DNA of 64,000 nucleotides from Isoetes taiwanensis (Eukaryota > Streptophyta > Lycopodiopsida > Isoetales > Isoetaceae). The stretch's first letter is position 1. Every line of letters begins with the position of its first letter. The notes under the pieces are model-generated. The model was not told the origin of the DNA and did no database searches. It was given only the letters and a program-made list of their open reading frames with translations. Location of the stretch: contig JAJEKV010000005.1 in NCBI GenBank assembly GCA_021234155.1, positions 3,040,215 to 3,104,214 of the forward strand. Direction: 5' to 3'. The position numbers and the translations under genes were made by a program. Of this stretch, positions 46,341-58,659 are shown piece after piece.

Positions 46341-47328
46341 AAGAATAGAAAAGGGCGGTAGGAATCTACCGGGTATGCAAAAAGTTAAATAGAATGTGTG
46401 AGCTTATCAGAAATCTTACCATGGTACACCAAAAATCTTGTAGAAGCATGCATCCGCTTGAAATTGTAAAACTTTCCCCGCAGTTGCCGTAACGGCAGTC
46501 CGTGAGTCCCTCCATAGCCGCTTTTCCTATTTTCAAGTGTAAACCCTAAGGTCGCTTCTACAAGAATGTCTTCTTCGCTAGATGTATATTGGTCAGCTCA
46601 TTCGTCGCTTAAAAAAACCCTCGCTTAGGGTTACTACCATTAATGCACCGAAATTATTTGGTGGCAAGCCACCTAAAGGTTAGCCATCATTACGCCTATC
46701 ATACTAATATTTATTGTATTTTTATCGATAATGTGGCTTTAAAAATTGGTCCAAAAAAGGAAGTCCAAAGAACTACGTATACTAGGTCCTGTTTAGAGAA
46801 AAAGACACTAGTATCCTAAAACCAAATATCATACTATTTTATATTAATACAAAGAGTATCATAGAATTTCGTTCAAGCAAAATGTCAAATGTAGTAGACA
46901 CCAAAATGGTGTTATAGGAAATACTAGGGAAGCATGCTCTCAAGACCTAAAACCTGTGGTGCCATGGAAGTTTTTGAGACAAATGTCACTTTGCCTAGAA
47001 TGGACTCCTTGGTCAATCTATTGAGCATATTCGGCATATGCCAAATCCGGGTTACTTAGTTATCAATTTTGATCTTCACGGCCCTTGAAAAAATGTCTTA
47101 GAAAACTGACTTTATTAACTTATAGTCTTCCTGTCCAAAATAAATCCTGTTACCTAAAGGGCTTATAAAACAAGCTGCTAATCAGTAATATATGATGTAA
47201 TTATGGCTCTAAGGTATGCCTGTTATACTCCCCTAAGTATGTGGATGTGGAATAGCTCCAAAAAAACATTTTTTGCGTCAATCTGAAGTAAGTCCTAAAA
47301 TTATACACGTACAGAGCCTATCAGTGGA
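46341..47328. other. AT-rich sequence, nothing recognised
   Basis: No gene, domain or shared repeat is seen on either strand. Confidence 0.55.
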
Positions 47329-47509
<181 letters not shown>

Positions 47510-47599
47510 TATATTAATCAGGTGGGATAAATAAAAACCTATTCATTTGGGCTCTAATCATAAATCTAATATACGAAATTCTTGCTATTCTTTTAAGAG

Positions 47600-49330
47600 G
47601 CTTTTGTGCATAAACATATCCTTCCCTTTGCCTTTTGTTCTATATCGAATTTCCCTTTTCCCTCGTTTCCCTACACACTTTCCTTTTCCCTTTTCCCTTT
47701 TCCCTTTTTTCTTATTTTTCCTACACATCTTCTTTTTCCATTCTTTTTTTTTTCCTTTTTTTACCCCCTTCACTTCCCTTCCCTTTCCCTTTTTCCCTTC
47801 CCTTTTTTTTTCGTAGTTTTTTCCCTTCCCTTTTCATCCTTTCCCGTCCTTCCCATTTTTCCCTTCCTTTTTCTTTTCCTTTTCACTTTCCCTTTCCCTT
47901 TCCCTTTTCCCATGCCCTTTTTTCTTTCTCTTTTCCCCACCTTTTCATGTGCCTTTTTTCTTCCTTTCCCCATTCTCTTTCCTCTTTATCCCTTGCTTTT
48001 CCTTCTCTTTTCCCATTTCCTTCTCTCCTTTTCAGGGTGTCCATTTTCCTTACCTTCCCCTTCTTGCCTTCCTTTTTCTTTTTTTTTCCCTTCCTTTTCA
48101 TTCCTTCGCCACTCTTTTGCTTTTTCCATCCCCCTTTTTCCCTTTTTCTTTCTCCCTTCATTTCCCTTTTTATCTTTCCCTATGGCTCTTTCCATTCCCC
48201 TTTTCTCTATCTTTTTTAATGTGCCCATTTTCCTCCTTTTCCCTTTTTCCACTTTTCCCATTTCCTGCCTTTTTCTCCTCTCCTCACTCTTTCCCTCTTC
48301 CCTTTTTTCCGATTGCCTTTTCCTCTTCCTTTTTTTTCAATTCCTTGCTCGTCACCCTTCTCCTACGATTTCCCCTTCCCCCTCCCTTTTCCTCCTTTTT
48401 GACCTTTCTCTCTTTTCCTTTCTCGGCCTTTTTCCCTTTCCCTTTTCATGATGGACTTTTTTCTTTTCGTTTTCCTCATTTCCCGATCCTTTTCCTCTTG
48501 CTCCCTTTTTACCTTTCCTTCACCCTTTCTCCCTTTCCCATTCCCTTCCCACATTTTTTCTCTTTCCTTTTTTCTATGCCTATTTTCCTATTTCCCCCCA
48601 CCCTTTCCCTCTTCCCTTTTCTTTTTTCCATGTCTTTTTTTCCCTTTCTTCACCCTTTTCCACTTTCCTTTTTTTCTCGTGCCCTTTCCCCCTTCCCTTT
48701 TCTCATTTCCCTCTTCCCTTTGTCTAATGCCATTTTTCCAGGTTCCATTTCCTCATTTGCCCCTCCCTTTTTCTTTCTGCTTTCACTTTCTCTTTTTCCA
48801 TGCCCTTTTTCCCTTCCCTCCTCCTGTTCCCCCTTTTCCCTGGCCTTTTCCTCATTTTCCTAACCTTTCACTCTTTTCCTTTTCTTGGTGCCCCTTTTCC
48901 CTTCCCTTTCCCTCTTTCTTTTCCTTTCCCATGCTATTTTTCCCTTCCGTTTTCTTCTTTCCTCACCTTTTCCCTTTTTCTCCTTTTTCCCATGCTTTTT
49001 TTCCCTTTCCTTTTCCCATGCGCTTTTTTTCTTTTCCTTCCGTTTCTCAGTCTTGACCCTTTTCCCCACTTTCTCCCTTTCTCCTATGCCATTTCCCCTT
49101 TCCTTTTCCCCTTTACCTCTTCCCCTTTTCCTCGTGCCATTTTCTCAGGTTCCCCCCCCTTTTGATTTTTCCTTTCCCTTTCGCTTTTCCCATGCATTTT
49201 TCTCTTCTCTTATCCCACCCTTTCCCCTTTTCTTTTTTTTTTCCTTTTCCTCATGCCTTTTTGCCCCTTCACGTTCTCTCTTTCCTCCTCCTTTTTCCTT
49301 TTCCCCCCTTTTTCTTTACCCTTTCCCCAT
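47600..49330 (-). repeat. Pyrimidine-strand tract, purine-rich on the minus strand
   Basis: For about 1.7 kb nearly every + strand base is C or T, in TTTTCCC, CCCTTTT and CCTTTTCCC words interrupted by CATG-containing words (CCCATGC, TCATGCC, CGTGCC). In places these recur about every 27-45 bp, indicating a decayed minisatellite. It is the same kind of sequence as 1-760, inverted. Confidence 0.9.
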
Positions 49331-49470
49331 AAAAGATCAAAATATGATCAATCACGATGGTAGGAAGTTGTTCGAGAAATCTCGGCCTTTGGATGCACCT
49401 AGATGATCTCGGCCATTCAAATTAGGGCTTGATCCAATCCAAGACTTACGGTATAACATTATAATATAAG

Positions 49471-49949
49471 ATATATATATATATATATATAGAAGCCAAA
49501 GCCAAGTCCAAAGACAAGTCCAAAGGACAAGTCCAAGAACGAGAACCCTGACATTTGATTCTGACAAGGATGACCTTTCCCAGACCAAATTTATCGGTTC
49601 CATTTTGTAAATAAGGAGAACCTTATAGAACATACACAACTAGAAGTCCTCCATAATTAACATTTCAGTTCAACCATTGTGTCTTACAATGTAAATAACT
49701 GACTGATTTTCATGAACGACCACTAAAGTTGCAATTTATGTCAGTAATTCAGTCCAAAGCATCACATTTTATTGTTTTTTATTTTGTAGGCCAATCTAAG
49801 TATAATTATAGTGGTCCTTCTATCTTACCATATTCCTCAAAGTATTGCTAAGCTCTTTTCGTATCTTTCAAATCTATCACCCTAAGGTACACAGAGATAG
49901 AATTTATATGACAGATCAGATTCTTGTAGACCATTATGGAGACCGGATA
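49471..49949 (-). mobile_element. Tail of a Penelope-like unit, interrupted by the gypsy element
   Basis: A (TA)10 run (49471-49490) is followed by AGAAGCC, three spaced AAGTCC words, AAATTTATCGGTTCCATT and AAGGAGAACCTTATAG, matching the tails at 35914 and 39722. The unit continues after the gypsy insertion at 63086. The GGATA at 49945-49949 is the left target duplication. Confidence 0.8.
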
Positions 49950-51532
49950 TGTGACGTTCCAGCACAGTATACGCTCCCAGGACGTACATTGTACTGCCAC
50001 GTCACGCGTACACGCCACCCCGATTGACGTGTACGCCAACGGATAGCCAGGTAAGTAGCCCTAGGGGGCAACTTGCTAGGAGTGTTCATATATTATTAAT
50101 GTGCACATGTGCACATTAATGAGGGCACACCTTTCCATGTTGGCATATTTTGCCACCTAGCCACTAAAGGCAAGTGGGGCCTTTCCAATTATCCCACATG
50201 CCAAATTGGGTAATTGGAAACCCTAGCCTAAACCCCATGTCTATTTAGGGTAGGAAAACCCTAGCTTGCTAGTTTTTTAGATCCTTAGGGTTTTAGAGCT
50301 CAGTTTTGGCTGCCCCAGGAGCCAAAAGCCGCCTCCCTGACATTGCCCCAGCGAATTGCGCCATCGTTTCCAGAATTGATCAGCTTTCGGCGGGATGGTT
50401 GAACTTCGTCGGGGAGGAGCCACTCAAGGATCAGGTATTTGGTCAATTTAATAGCTTAAACCGTCTTCTAGTCATAGAATCAGTAGGTTTAGACTATTAA
50501 ATTGCCCATAGTAGTTATCTAGATCTTAGATCTCGGGACACTAACTAAAGAACCTAACTCTATGATTGGATCTAGTTCTTTAGTTCTTACGTGATATATT
50601 TGGACGATGTATTTACGTGAACTCCTTGTATTGGGAAGGGGGTAGAGGCCCTAAAGCTTGTAGTTGATGCTCCTAGAGTAGCCTCTCTAGCACACTTTGT
50701 AGATTAGGCACAGGTACAAGAGCCACCACACTTTGGTTGTGGGTGAAGGGGCCGGCCGCTAAGAAGGAGATTCATGTCCTGATTCTTGAGCGATCCCCAC
50801 GGTGTGTAAAAACCTCACAGGGGATCATTGTGACTAGGTGCGATGGCTTACCAGTCTTGAAAGTGGTAAGGCATGGGCTCGGCACCCGTGAAGTGGTGTA
50901 CACACTTTCCTGGGTTCAACGAATGCGGGCAGTGGCCCTCCTAGTCACCTTGAGTCAGCATGTAGATCTCCTGGAGGAGGGAGTGATCCCTACCGCCCCA
51001 TCGGGGCTGATGATGACCCCGGAATAGCCCATACGGCTATGCACCCGGCGGGCTCTGATCCAGTCCCAACACTTTTCAGCCTACTCTGCAAAGTGTGCAC
51101 CGTGGAGGGCGGATGGAGTGGACAACCCCTATGCCATGTTCTTATGCCCGGTAAATCCATTGCCATGAATTACCGTCCCAAGAACGAACTCACGGAGACC
51201 CAAGCCGTCGATCATCCTTTGAGTCCGGAGCCTTGGGTAGGATCCCCTATGTGATGTGCTGATCTTTGTCTATGCAGATATGAGGAGGACCATCCTTGAG
51301 ATGGTCACGAGGATGTTGATGTATGTGCTAATTACATGTATGTTTACGCTTCATGACTAGGTAGGCCCCGAGGGAGATCGGGTAGAATGACACCTTCACT
51401 CTTCCCAATCGGAGACTCGTTGGTGCGCGATTGATATGTGGAGGGGGCCCCGTATCGCATGGAGGCTGGTGTGGGGAAGAACTCTGTTGTATACCGGTGA
51501 GTGCAACCGTATCACAGTAGGGGACGTCCGCA
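49950..51532 (+). repeat. 5' LTR of the gypsy chromovirus (1583 bp)
   Basis: It starts TGTGACGTTCC, ends GACGTCCGCA, and is repeated at 61514-63080. Differences are concentrated at CAG/CTG positions. Confidence 0.95.
50095..50120. promoter_or_regulatory. Perfect 26-bp palindrome in the 5' LTR
   Basis: ATTAATGTGCACA and its exact complement meet without a spacer. The core holds TGTGCACATGTGCACA. It lies about 150 bp inside the LTR, in the probable U3 region, and is conserved in the 3' LTR (61661-61686). Confidence 0.88.
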
Positions 51533-51533
51533 G

Positions 51534-51544
51534 TGGTATCGAGC
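51534..51544 (+). other. Primer binding site (initiator tRNA-Met type)
   Basis: TGGTATCGAGC follows the LTR end after one base. It lacks the A of TGGTATCAGAGC, like the site at 19340. Confidence 0.87.
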
Positions 51545-51732
51545 AATGTTCTTGGAGACCAAGAGCAAAGCATCAACCATGTTCCCGATGAGTACTAACT
51601 TGATAGGATCCTCAAGCCTGAAAAAGTGGGAAAATTTTTTCACTCACCTTTGTAGTTATGCTAAGCTAGTAACAATTAAGTGAATTGGAATTTAACAAGA
51701 TTAAAAAGAACGGCCAAAATTTTCCAAGTGAG

Positions 51733-51800
51733 GTGGTCTCACATTTCGGCCTCGTTATAAAACTAACTTTTGTTTTGAAGCGAGGCGCCTATGAGACATC
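51733..51800 (+). other. Leader hairpin 1
   Basis: GGTCTCACATTTCGGCCTCG pairs across an A/T-rich loop with GAAGCGAGGCGCC and ATGAGACATC. Outer stem GTCTCA/TGAGAC, inner stem GCCTCG/CGAGGC. Confidence 0.8.
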
Positions 51801-51915
51801 GAATAAGAACACCAAAACATGATGAATTTGAGATAAATAATGTGGTAAGGCTAATTCTAAGGTAGGAATTAGTTAGAATAGCATGTTTTAATTACCTAAA
51901 AACCCTAGAAATGTA

Positions 51916-51988
51916 TGAGATCTCCGTACATTTCGCCTCGGTGAAAAACTAAAACATTAGTATTGGAACGAGGCGCAAGTGGAGACCA
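51916..51988 (+). other. Leader hairpin 2
   Basis: GAGATCTCCGTACATTTCGC with CTCG pairs with GGAACGAGGCGCAAG and TGGAGACC. It has the same design as hairpin 1, with a compensating outer stem (GTCTCC-type in place of GTCTCA). Confidence 0.75.
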
Positions 51989-52088
51989 ATAGGTAGGAAA
52001 AAGTCTGAAATAAGTATAAGTTTTAGATAAGTTGGTGCCTTAGCATGTTAAACAGAGCAACTTGAGTTTTGACCTAAAATTCCCCAAG

Positions 52089-52098
52089 CTATAAATAG
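52089..52098 (+). promoter_or_regulatory. TATA box of internal promoter module 1
   Basis: CTATAAATAG, a canonical plant TATA box, lies about 100 bp after hairpin 2 and about 30 bp before AAGTCCAAGCCC, a possible transcript start. The module recurs at 54005. Confidence 0.6.
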
Positions 52099-52139
52099 AT
52101 GTAGAACCCACTCATTTTTTTAAGTCCAAGCCCTAGAAA

Positions 52140-53400
52140 TCCGCTCTTCCCAACTTAGGGCGATCTTTTAAGCACTTTTATCCCATTGACGATCCAAAAA
52201 CATGGCCCTAACCAAACAGACCATAAAGGAAGCGTCGCCCAGCGAAAACACCAGCGCAGGCGGTGAGAGATCATTGGGAAGATGCTTCGTTGAGAGGCTA
52301 GCAAGAGGGGGTCGTTAACGGACGAAGAGCAAGACACCTCCCATTTGATCGATGTCTTCAACCAGCAGGTGGAGGGACGAGGCCACATCACCAAACTCCA
52401 TGGACGACGAGACGAGGGAGGTGTATGAAGAAATAGAGCGGGAGATCCGATGTGAACAAGCGATGAGCAAGTGGCAGTTTTGGAGCCACGGAGGTAGCGT
52501 AATTCTTAGAAGATTCAACGTGAAATACGAAATGTGAAGAGAAGGGAGGACAAAAAGAGGAAAAGGAAAGAAGAGGAAGAAAGCGGCAGAAGAAAAAGAA
52601 GAAAGAAAGTAATAGTTCGCGGGCTGGCGTAAGGAGAACAAAGGACCCGCCCCGCCAAGGAAGAGGTCAACCCCAACATTATCATCAAGGAGCTGCAACC
52701 CCGACGAACCCCAAACCCTTCCTACTGACTCTTCTGATGGGGGACTTCAACCCTAACGCTGCAGGTGGAAGCTCTTCCAAGAACCCGTGTGACGGCAAGA
52801 AGTGCCCGGAAACAAGACCGGAGCAACCCCAAACAACACCAAGTGCGAAGCCCCGAAAATTCATGGGATAGAAAGAAGCAACCACGACCGCCCGGAAGCC
52901 TACGTCACCGGCGAGTGGTGAAGATTTATGAGAGAAAGATGAGGGAGCCGCGAGGCCTACATGAAGAAATGGGAGGCCTATAACAAATATTATGAAGAAA
53001 AACAGAGTTAAGTTCATCGAGGGAGGCGACCAACGGCAAGCGAAAACCTTAAGGCCACCACCGGCTCCAAAGGTTCCCAAGCCGCCACCCGGGAAGAAAG
53101 CGGATAGGGAAGGAGGTAGAGAAGAGTTAAGGGGAGATTAGACACTTCCAACAGCAGGCTTCGGTCTCCTAATCCCCGTGCCCCCTTCGGTTCCGGCTTT
53201 GCGTGAAGTTATCTTGTGCCTATAGAACGGACTTTAGAGTCCGCAGGCAGGGCGCCGGCAATGCAAGAGGCGGTGAGGCAAAAGATAGTGCAACATTTTG
53301 AAGACTCAACAGCCGCACTATCCACCAAAAGCGGGTAACCTTGATCGCGACAAGACATGAGTCTTGGACCCGCGTTAAGGGAGAACAGCCCTTAGAAACT
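52140..53400 (+). other. Possible extra coding region in the gypsy leader
   Basis: The stretch is GC-richer than its flanks and has short open pieces, for example MDDETREVYEEIEREIRCEQ near 52400-52460, KKRKRKEEEESG near 52550-52590, and MREPRGLHEEMGGL near 52940-52980. The residues are mostly charged. I recognise no domain and no frame is long. It sits between two hairpin/TATA modules and before the canonical gag region, where some chromoviruses carry additional ORFs. It may also be a diverged part of gag. Confidence 0.4.
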
Positions 53401-53539
53401 TTTATTGTAAATAATTAAAAATTTTGTAATATAGAGCAATTTTGTCTACTTTGATGACATAAACTTGAGTAATTAGAGCAAATTAATAAGTTTTAGCTTT
53501 TATCTCTGAAAAAATAGGACATTTGGGAGCCGAGACATG

Positions 53540-53615
53540 ATGTCTCACATTTCGCCGCCTCGTCATGAAAACAAAAAGTTAGGATTGAAGCGGGCGCAAG
53601 TTTTGTGAGACCTAG
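53540..53615 (+). other. Leader hairpin 3
   Basis: GATGTCTCACATTTCGCC with GCCTCG pairs with GATTGAAGCGGGCGCAAG and GTGAGACC, homologous to hairpin 1. Confidence 0.8.
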
Positions 53616-53740
53616 ACCCCAAACTTGACCAAAAGCTCCAAATCGACCAAATAAGGGGTCGATTCTGCCTAATTTGATGAGCCCATCACCCTTACACTAT
53701 TAGTTTACCCAAATTGGACACCTTTAATCAAAATGGGACT

Positions 53741-53815
53741 GATGTCTCACAGCTTTCGCGCCTAAATCCTTGAAAAAAAAAAGTAGGATTGAAGCGAGGC
53801 CAAGGCGTGAGACCT
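53741..53815 (+). other. Leader hairpin 4
   Basis: GATGTCTCACAGCTTTCGCG pairs with GATTGAAGCGAGGCC and GCGTGAGACC, homologous to hairpin 3 about 200 bp upstream. Confidence 0.78.
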
Positions 53816-54004
53816 CTTACCAATTCTTCACGGGACTTGTTAAAGTCACCTTCAACCCTCTTGCATAGCATCTTTTAGGTAACCTAGCCTTGTTCGGGCA
53901 TCTCCTATAGTCCTCAAACTCCTATTTTGACCTCGAGATAAGTTAGAATTACCCAATCCTAGGAAATTTCCAAGTCATCCAAAAAAATTAGGGTTTCCCC
54001 CTTT

Positions 54005-54014
54005 CTATAAATAG
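54005..54014 (+). promoter_or_regulatory. TATA box of internal promoter module 2
   Basis: CTATAAATAG recurs here about 190 bp after hairpin 4, followed about 30 bp later by a CTCGAGATAGCACCC start-like region, then by the gag region. Confidence 0.6.
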
Positions 54015-54119
54015 ACCCCTCACTTCTCGAGATAGCACCCTACAAAAGCTGCTCCTGCCCTTCTAGCCGATTTCCCAACTCCCCGAGGGCTCTTGCAACC
54101 GTTTGTTACCCTCTTACGC

Positions 54120-56760
54120 AATTAATCAATGGCAACCGATTTCCGAGATGAGTACGTAGCCGGCCTCATCTTCTTGGTAGAAGCGTCGACCAAATCTTCC
54201 GGATCTTCAGGAAGGAGGTAGGCGTCCAAGCAACCTTTGCACGCGACCCCAGCTTATAGTAGAGTCCTCGACCGAGTTTCAAGCTAGGGTAGAACCCGGC
54301 GCTAGTGCAACTCCCCTTGTATAGGATATTTTTTGTTCCTAGAACCCCCACTGCGGCGGCGATTAGGCGATGTCCCGAACATGCCAAATACCTCACAAAC
54401 AAAAAGCCAATCGCCACACAGCCAATGGTCCTAGCGCCAGCAGGACCAAGTACTTCTCTTTCAACAACACCGCCCTGGCAATCTTTCTCACCAGTGCGAG
54501 AACATCGTGGGGAAACCTCCATTCCCCATGGGCGTAGATCCATTAGCGTAGCTTGAGGAACGGCTCCTCACCGCAGTCGTCTGAGCGGGAGGCGGGGAAG
54601 GAAGAAGACTTCCGGATGAGCAGAGGTCGAGGAGGGGAAGAAGATGTTGAGCTCGACCTAGCGGAGGGCGGCGACAAGCCCGGAGCGAGAGTGGCAAGAC
54701 TTCCGTGGACTCCACGCCACCCCGGGTTAGGCATCACAAGCCTAGCTCCCATTATAATCCCGAAGGTGAGGTTTTACGTTTCCTAAGCGACATTCAAAAC
54801 CTCCGCGAGGGGAAAGGGAATACCGACCTGAAGAGTTCTTGCACCAACTCAGAAGAAACGGACTTGGGCGACTTCATCGTCCGAGGAGTCGACTTCCCCC
54901 TCCAAGTAAGGGGGAAGCCGACACTTACGGGAGAGAGTTTACCTCCGACATCCAAGCCTCTGACAACATCGTGCCGGTCATGGAGGCGGACAAGGCTGAG
55001 AACAAGCTACCGGCGGAGGAAGAGTTCCTTGCTCTCCGGGAGCAGATGGGGATCCGTTATGTCGACCTCAAACATCCTAACGGCAAGCTTCGTCCATGAG
55101 AACCTCCCAGGATGGGGCAGCTTAATTCGACCTCGGGGAGGCCGGCAGCAAATCAAGGACTACGAGGAGCTCCCGGTGGAGGTTGATGATTTCGGAAGCG
55201 GACCTGAGCTGGATACCGAAAGTGGCCAGGACCCATCTCACAACGCAACGAGGTCATTCGCTATTACACCATTATTGCTGATGGATGGAAAGAATAGCGG
55301 TTATCCACCGCAAGTTCACCCCCGAGGCGAGGAAGGAGTATCGTTTCTTGATTGCACTCGGGATTCGGTAGGCATGCGGCTACCCCTTAACACCGAAGTA
55401 TGCAATCACGGTGAAAAGCGGTAGCACTCGGCGTCTTCGACCCGCCATACCTTCGGGCGGCAGGCAAGACGTCGATGACAGCCACTTACACCTCCCCACC
55501 GCCAGAATAGAAGATTTAGCAAGAGCATTACGGGGTGGATCTCCGACCAATGTCCTTAGGAACTTGGGCCATTCAAAGGGGAACGGCCCAAGTGAAAAAG
55601 TTCTTGGAGGATAATCCATCTTCATACCGGCATCAACCGAGAAGTGATTAGCAGTAGTTGCAAGTTCTTGTATTAGTGTAATATAAAATATAAATATAAC
55701 ATCCTCTTGCACTATAAATGTTTTGTTGATACATTTTGTGTCCCCTCAACCATGCCAACAAACATAAATAATGCAAGAAAGCAAGGAAAACTAACCATGT
55801 AGATATGAACCACTTGTGTATGCGGCTAGAGGCTGGCCTTGAGGAGAGCGACAACCTGCGAAACTTGCTGAGGAACGAGCCCGCCTGTGCCATTTTTCCC
55901 AAGGAACCTGCTTGAAGAGTTTGGACAAATGACTCGAGAAGAAGAAATATCGCAAAATGAGGACAGACCTCGAGCAGATAAAAAGGCCTTGCTAGCACTT
56001 CGCCGGGGAAGGCGAGGTTCGATTGGTAGCGGCTCAATCACCGCAAGCATCAGTTCGAGGAGAACAAGTAGAGACAAGAAGAGGAGCAAGAGAGGAAGGT
56101 CCCCAGCTCGGACTCCTCAGAGCTCAAGCTCAGATTCAGACTCGGTCGAGGAAGAAGAAGAGCAGAACCAAGTCCGAAAGCGGGGAAAAGGTGCAGAGGA
56201 ACCACCCCGAGAGGGACGACAAAAAGGACACAGAACCTCGACTACGGGGAAAAAGTAGACTCGCATTGGGAAATGTTTGGAAGGCGAGGCTTCGAACAAT
56301 TCTCGTAGGCAGAACAGGTCAGGCATGGAGGCAAAAGAGGGGTTTGCTTGATCGAGATGGCCGAATCACGGCAATGCCTATGGTATGAAGGATAAGGATA
56401 AAGGCGGGGGTGGCAACAAATAACCTCGAAGGGAGCGACGCATTTGGTGGAAGGGCTATGCCAAGGCTCATGGCTTAAGCAGGGATGCTTGCAGGTTCAA
56501 GAAGTTTGCTAAAGCCTTCAAAGCGCCATTACGTTCAAGAGAGCACAAGTCCAAATGATGATGCAGTTCTCAAGTTTGCAGACAAGGCAACAAGTCGAGT
56601 CTGAGAAATACACGAGGAATTTATGAGGCTAAACCTGATGTGCCAAAGTTAGGAGAGAAGCACGCAGCGGAAAGCTACATTGAAGGTCCGAATGAGGAGA
56701 TCCAGTTTGTAAGGGCAATAAACCAAGAACAAGATCGAAGCGGAGTCAAGGCAATAAGTT
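54120..56760 (+). pseudogene. gypsy gag region (many frame breaks)
   Basis: Gag forms the particle and binds element RNA. Open pieces in different frames include ATDFRDEYVAGLIFLVEAS near 54131, ADKAENKLPAEEEFLALREQ and GIRYVDLKHPNGKL near 54990-55095, and an RS/acidic segment RRTSRDKKRSKRGRSPARTP near 56056-56115. GYAKAHGLSRDACRF near 56455-56500 looks like the end of a CCHC zinc knuckle whose first Cys pair is distorted. An interior AT-rich part (55620-55780) has no coding look. No single start can be chosen. Confidence 0.6.
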
Positions 56761-57159
56761 TGCAAGGAAATGGGGACCTCTAAATAGTGGGGAGAGAGGC
56801 GGCGGCATTACCAAGATAAAGGCAAGGCAGGCCGCTGTTTCACCCAGAAACGGCCGGCCCAGGACCAGCTAGAGCCCCATATAGTGGCAATCAAAGGGAA
56901 GCGGCGGGGAGAAAAGCGGGTGTCCTTCAAAGACAAAGCGGGGAAGGGTCAAAGCTACTCAAAAGCCGTGCGATCCTTTACTGCGAGCCATGCCCAAGGA
57001 GAAGAGCGAGGAGTGCATAAAAAGCTTTTGCTTGGTGTTTCCAGCCAGGCCATAGAACAATGACTGCCCATATGTCATGAGTGCGGGCCCTTCGCGAGTT
57101 GGAGATTGGGACACTTTGGTAGCGGCTTGGCGAGGAGGCCAGCGACTACATTCGAGGTG

Positions 57160-57390
57160 AGTGTCATATCTTTGCCGCAATAGATACAGAGCAAGCGAGA
57201 GCCAATATAAAGTAATTTCCACGATGGGAAAGGCCAAGGCCAAGTCATTTATAGTCCTAATAGATTCCGGAAGTAGCCATAACTTTGCATCTCCAAGAAT
57301 GGTTCAAATGTTGAAGTTGAAACCATTAAAGTCAAAGCCAAGGCCCGTTGTCTTAGCAAATTGGGCGCATGAAGGCGGGCGGTAAAAGAA
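57160..57390 (+). pseudogene. gypsy aspartic protease
   Basis: The protease would process the polyprotein. KSFIVLIDSGSSHNFASPRM holds the active-site Asp in LIDSGSSHNF, the signature of plant Ty3/gypsy proteases. It is followed by a short flap region and a stop at 57385. Confidence 0.88.
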
Positions 57391-57899
57391 TCAACTTTGA
57401 CATCGACTTCTTGGGGATTAAGATCCAGATGGGGGCAGGGTAATGGGCATCGGCAAATGCGACTTGATAATAGGTATGGAGTACCTTGGACCAGCGAGGG
57501 GCCATTATTGATTGTGGAAGCGGAAGGTGACCTTCCCACACCCGACGGCAAGATCATTGAGATAACGGGTAAAAGAAGTTGTTCCCATCATGCGGTGTAT
57601 GTCTTCTAAACGGTACGTTCAAGTGCATCAAGAGTGAGCAGGTAGCATACATCTTCAAGCTTGAGATTAGCGAGCGGAATTGGAAAAGCAAAGAAGACAA
57701 GATGCTGGCAAGACAAGTTGCGAGGCAAAATAGCTAAGTTGATCCAGGTTCCACGCGATCTCTTTCGGATGAGATCAGCGGCTCCCTCCTTATAGAGGAG
57801 TCGAAGTCTTGAGATAGCACTTTCGAACCGGGAACAAAAGCCACAAGCAAGGCTCCATATAGAATGACAACGCGAGGAATTGTCGGAGACTAAAGAAGC

Positions 57900-58640
57900 G
57901 ATTCTGCGGGAGCTGCTCGACCTAGGTTTCATTAGACCTAGCGTCTCATGGTTCGGGCGCCCATTCTTTTTGTCAAGAAGAAGGATGGATCTTTGAGGAT
58001 GTGCATAGACTATAGGCAGTTGAATAAGCACACCATTAAGAACAAGTATGCGCTTCAAAGATCGAGGGCGACTTGATGGATCAGCTTCAAGGAGCAAAGA
58101 TCTTCTCAAAATTGACTTAAGGTCAGGTTATCATCGAGATAAGGATAAAGGAGGAGGATATCCACAAGACCGCCTTCGGACGCGGTATGGGCATTATGAG
58201 TTCCGCAGTGATGCCTTTTTAGACTTATCAAATGCCCCATAGCGTTCATAAGGCTCATGAACGATATCTTGAGGGGAGTTCACGGACACCTTTGTGATTG
58301 TTTTCTTTGATGACATTTTGGTGTATAGCAGATCCCTTGAAGAGCCGCGTGCAACACTTGAGAAGGTGCTAGAGAAGTTGAGGAGGCACAGGTTATGCAT
58401 GAAGTTGTCCAGTGCCGCCGCCTTGAAGAAAGGTGGAATACCTTGGTCATGTGATCTCGGCGAAGGCATCTCGTGGACCCGCCAAGATTGAAAGCGGTGA
58501 TTCGGTGGCGGCGCCCGAAGAATGCGTGCCGCGAGGTCGAAGTTTTCTCGGTCTAGCCCGGTACTACAGAAAGTTCGTGAAGAACTTTGCTAAGATAGCA
58601 GCCGGATTAACGATCCGACGGCAGGCGAGAAGGCGAAAGA
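57900..58640 (+). pseudogene. gypsy reverse transcriptase (frameshifted)
   Basis: Pieces in order: [13 protein letters not shown] (57915-57955), KIDLRSGYHRD (58108-58140), YGHYEF (58190), IVFFDDILVYSRSLEE with the catalytic FDD box (58295-58345), EYLGHVISAKAS (58434-58470) and FLGLARYYRKFVKNFAKIAA (58543-58600). They fall in at least three frames. No catalytic residue is lost in FDD. Confidence 0.92.
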
Positions 58641-58659
58641 TTGGGTAGAGCATTGGCAC

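Noticed and set aside
47606-49406. Long Phe/Pro/Ser/Leu-rich frames, including one of 304 codons, resembling membrane proteins
   Set aside because: Overlapping frames in all three phases are open because the tract is pure C/T. No domain is present.
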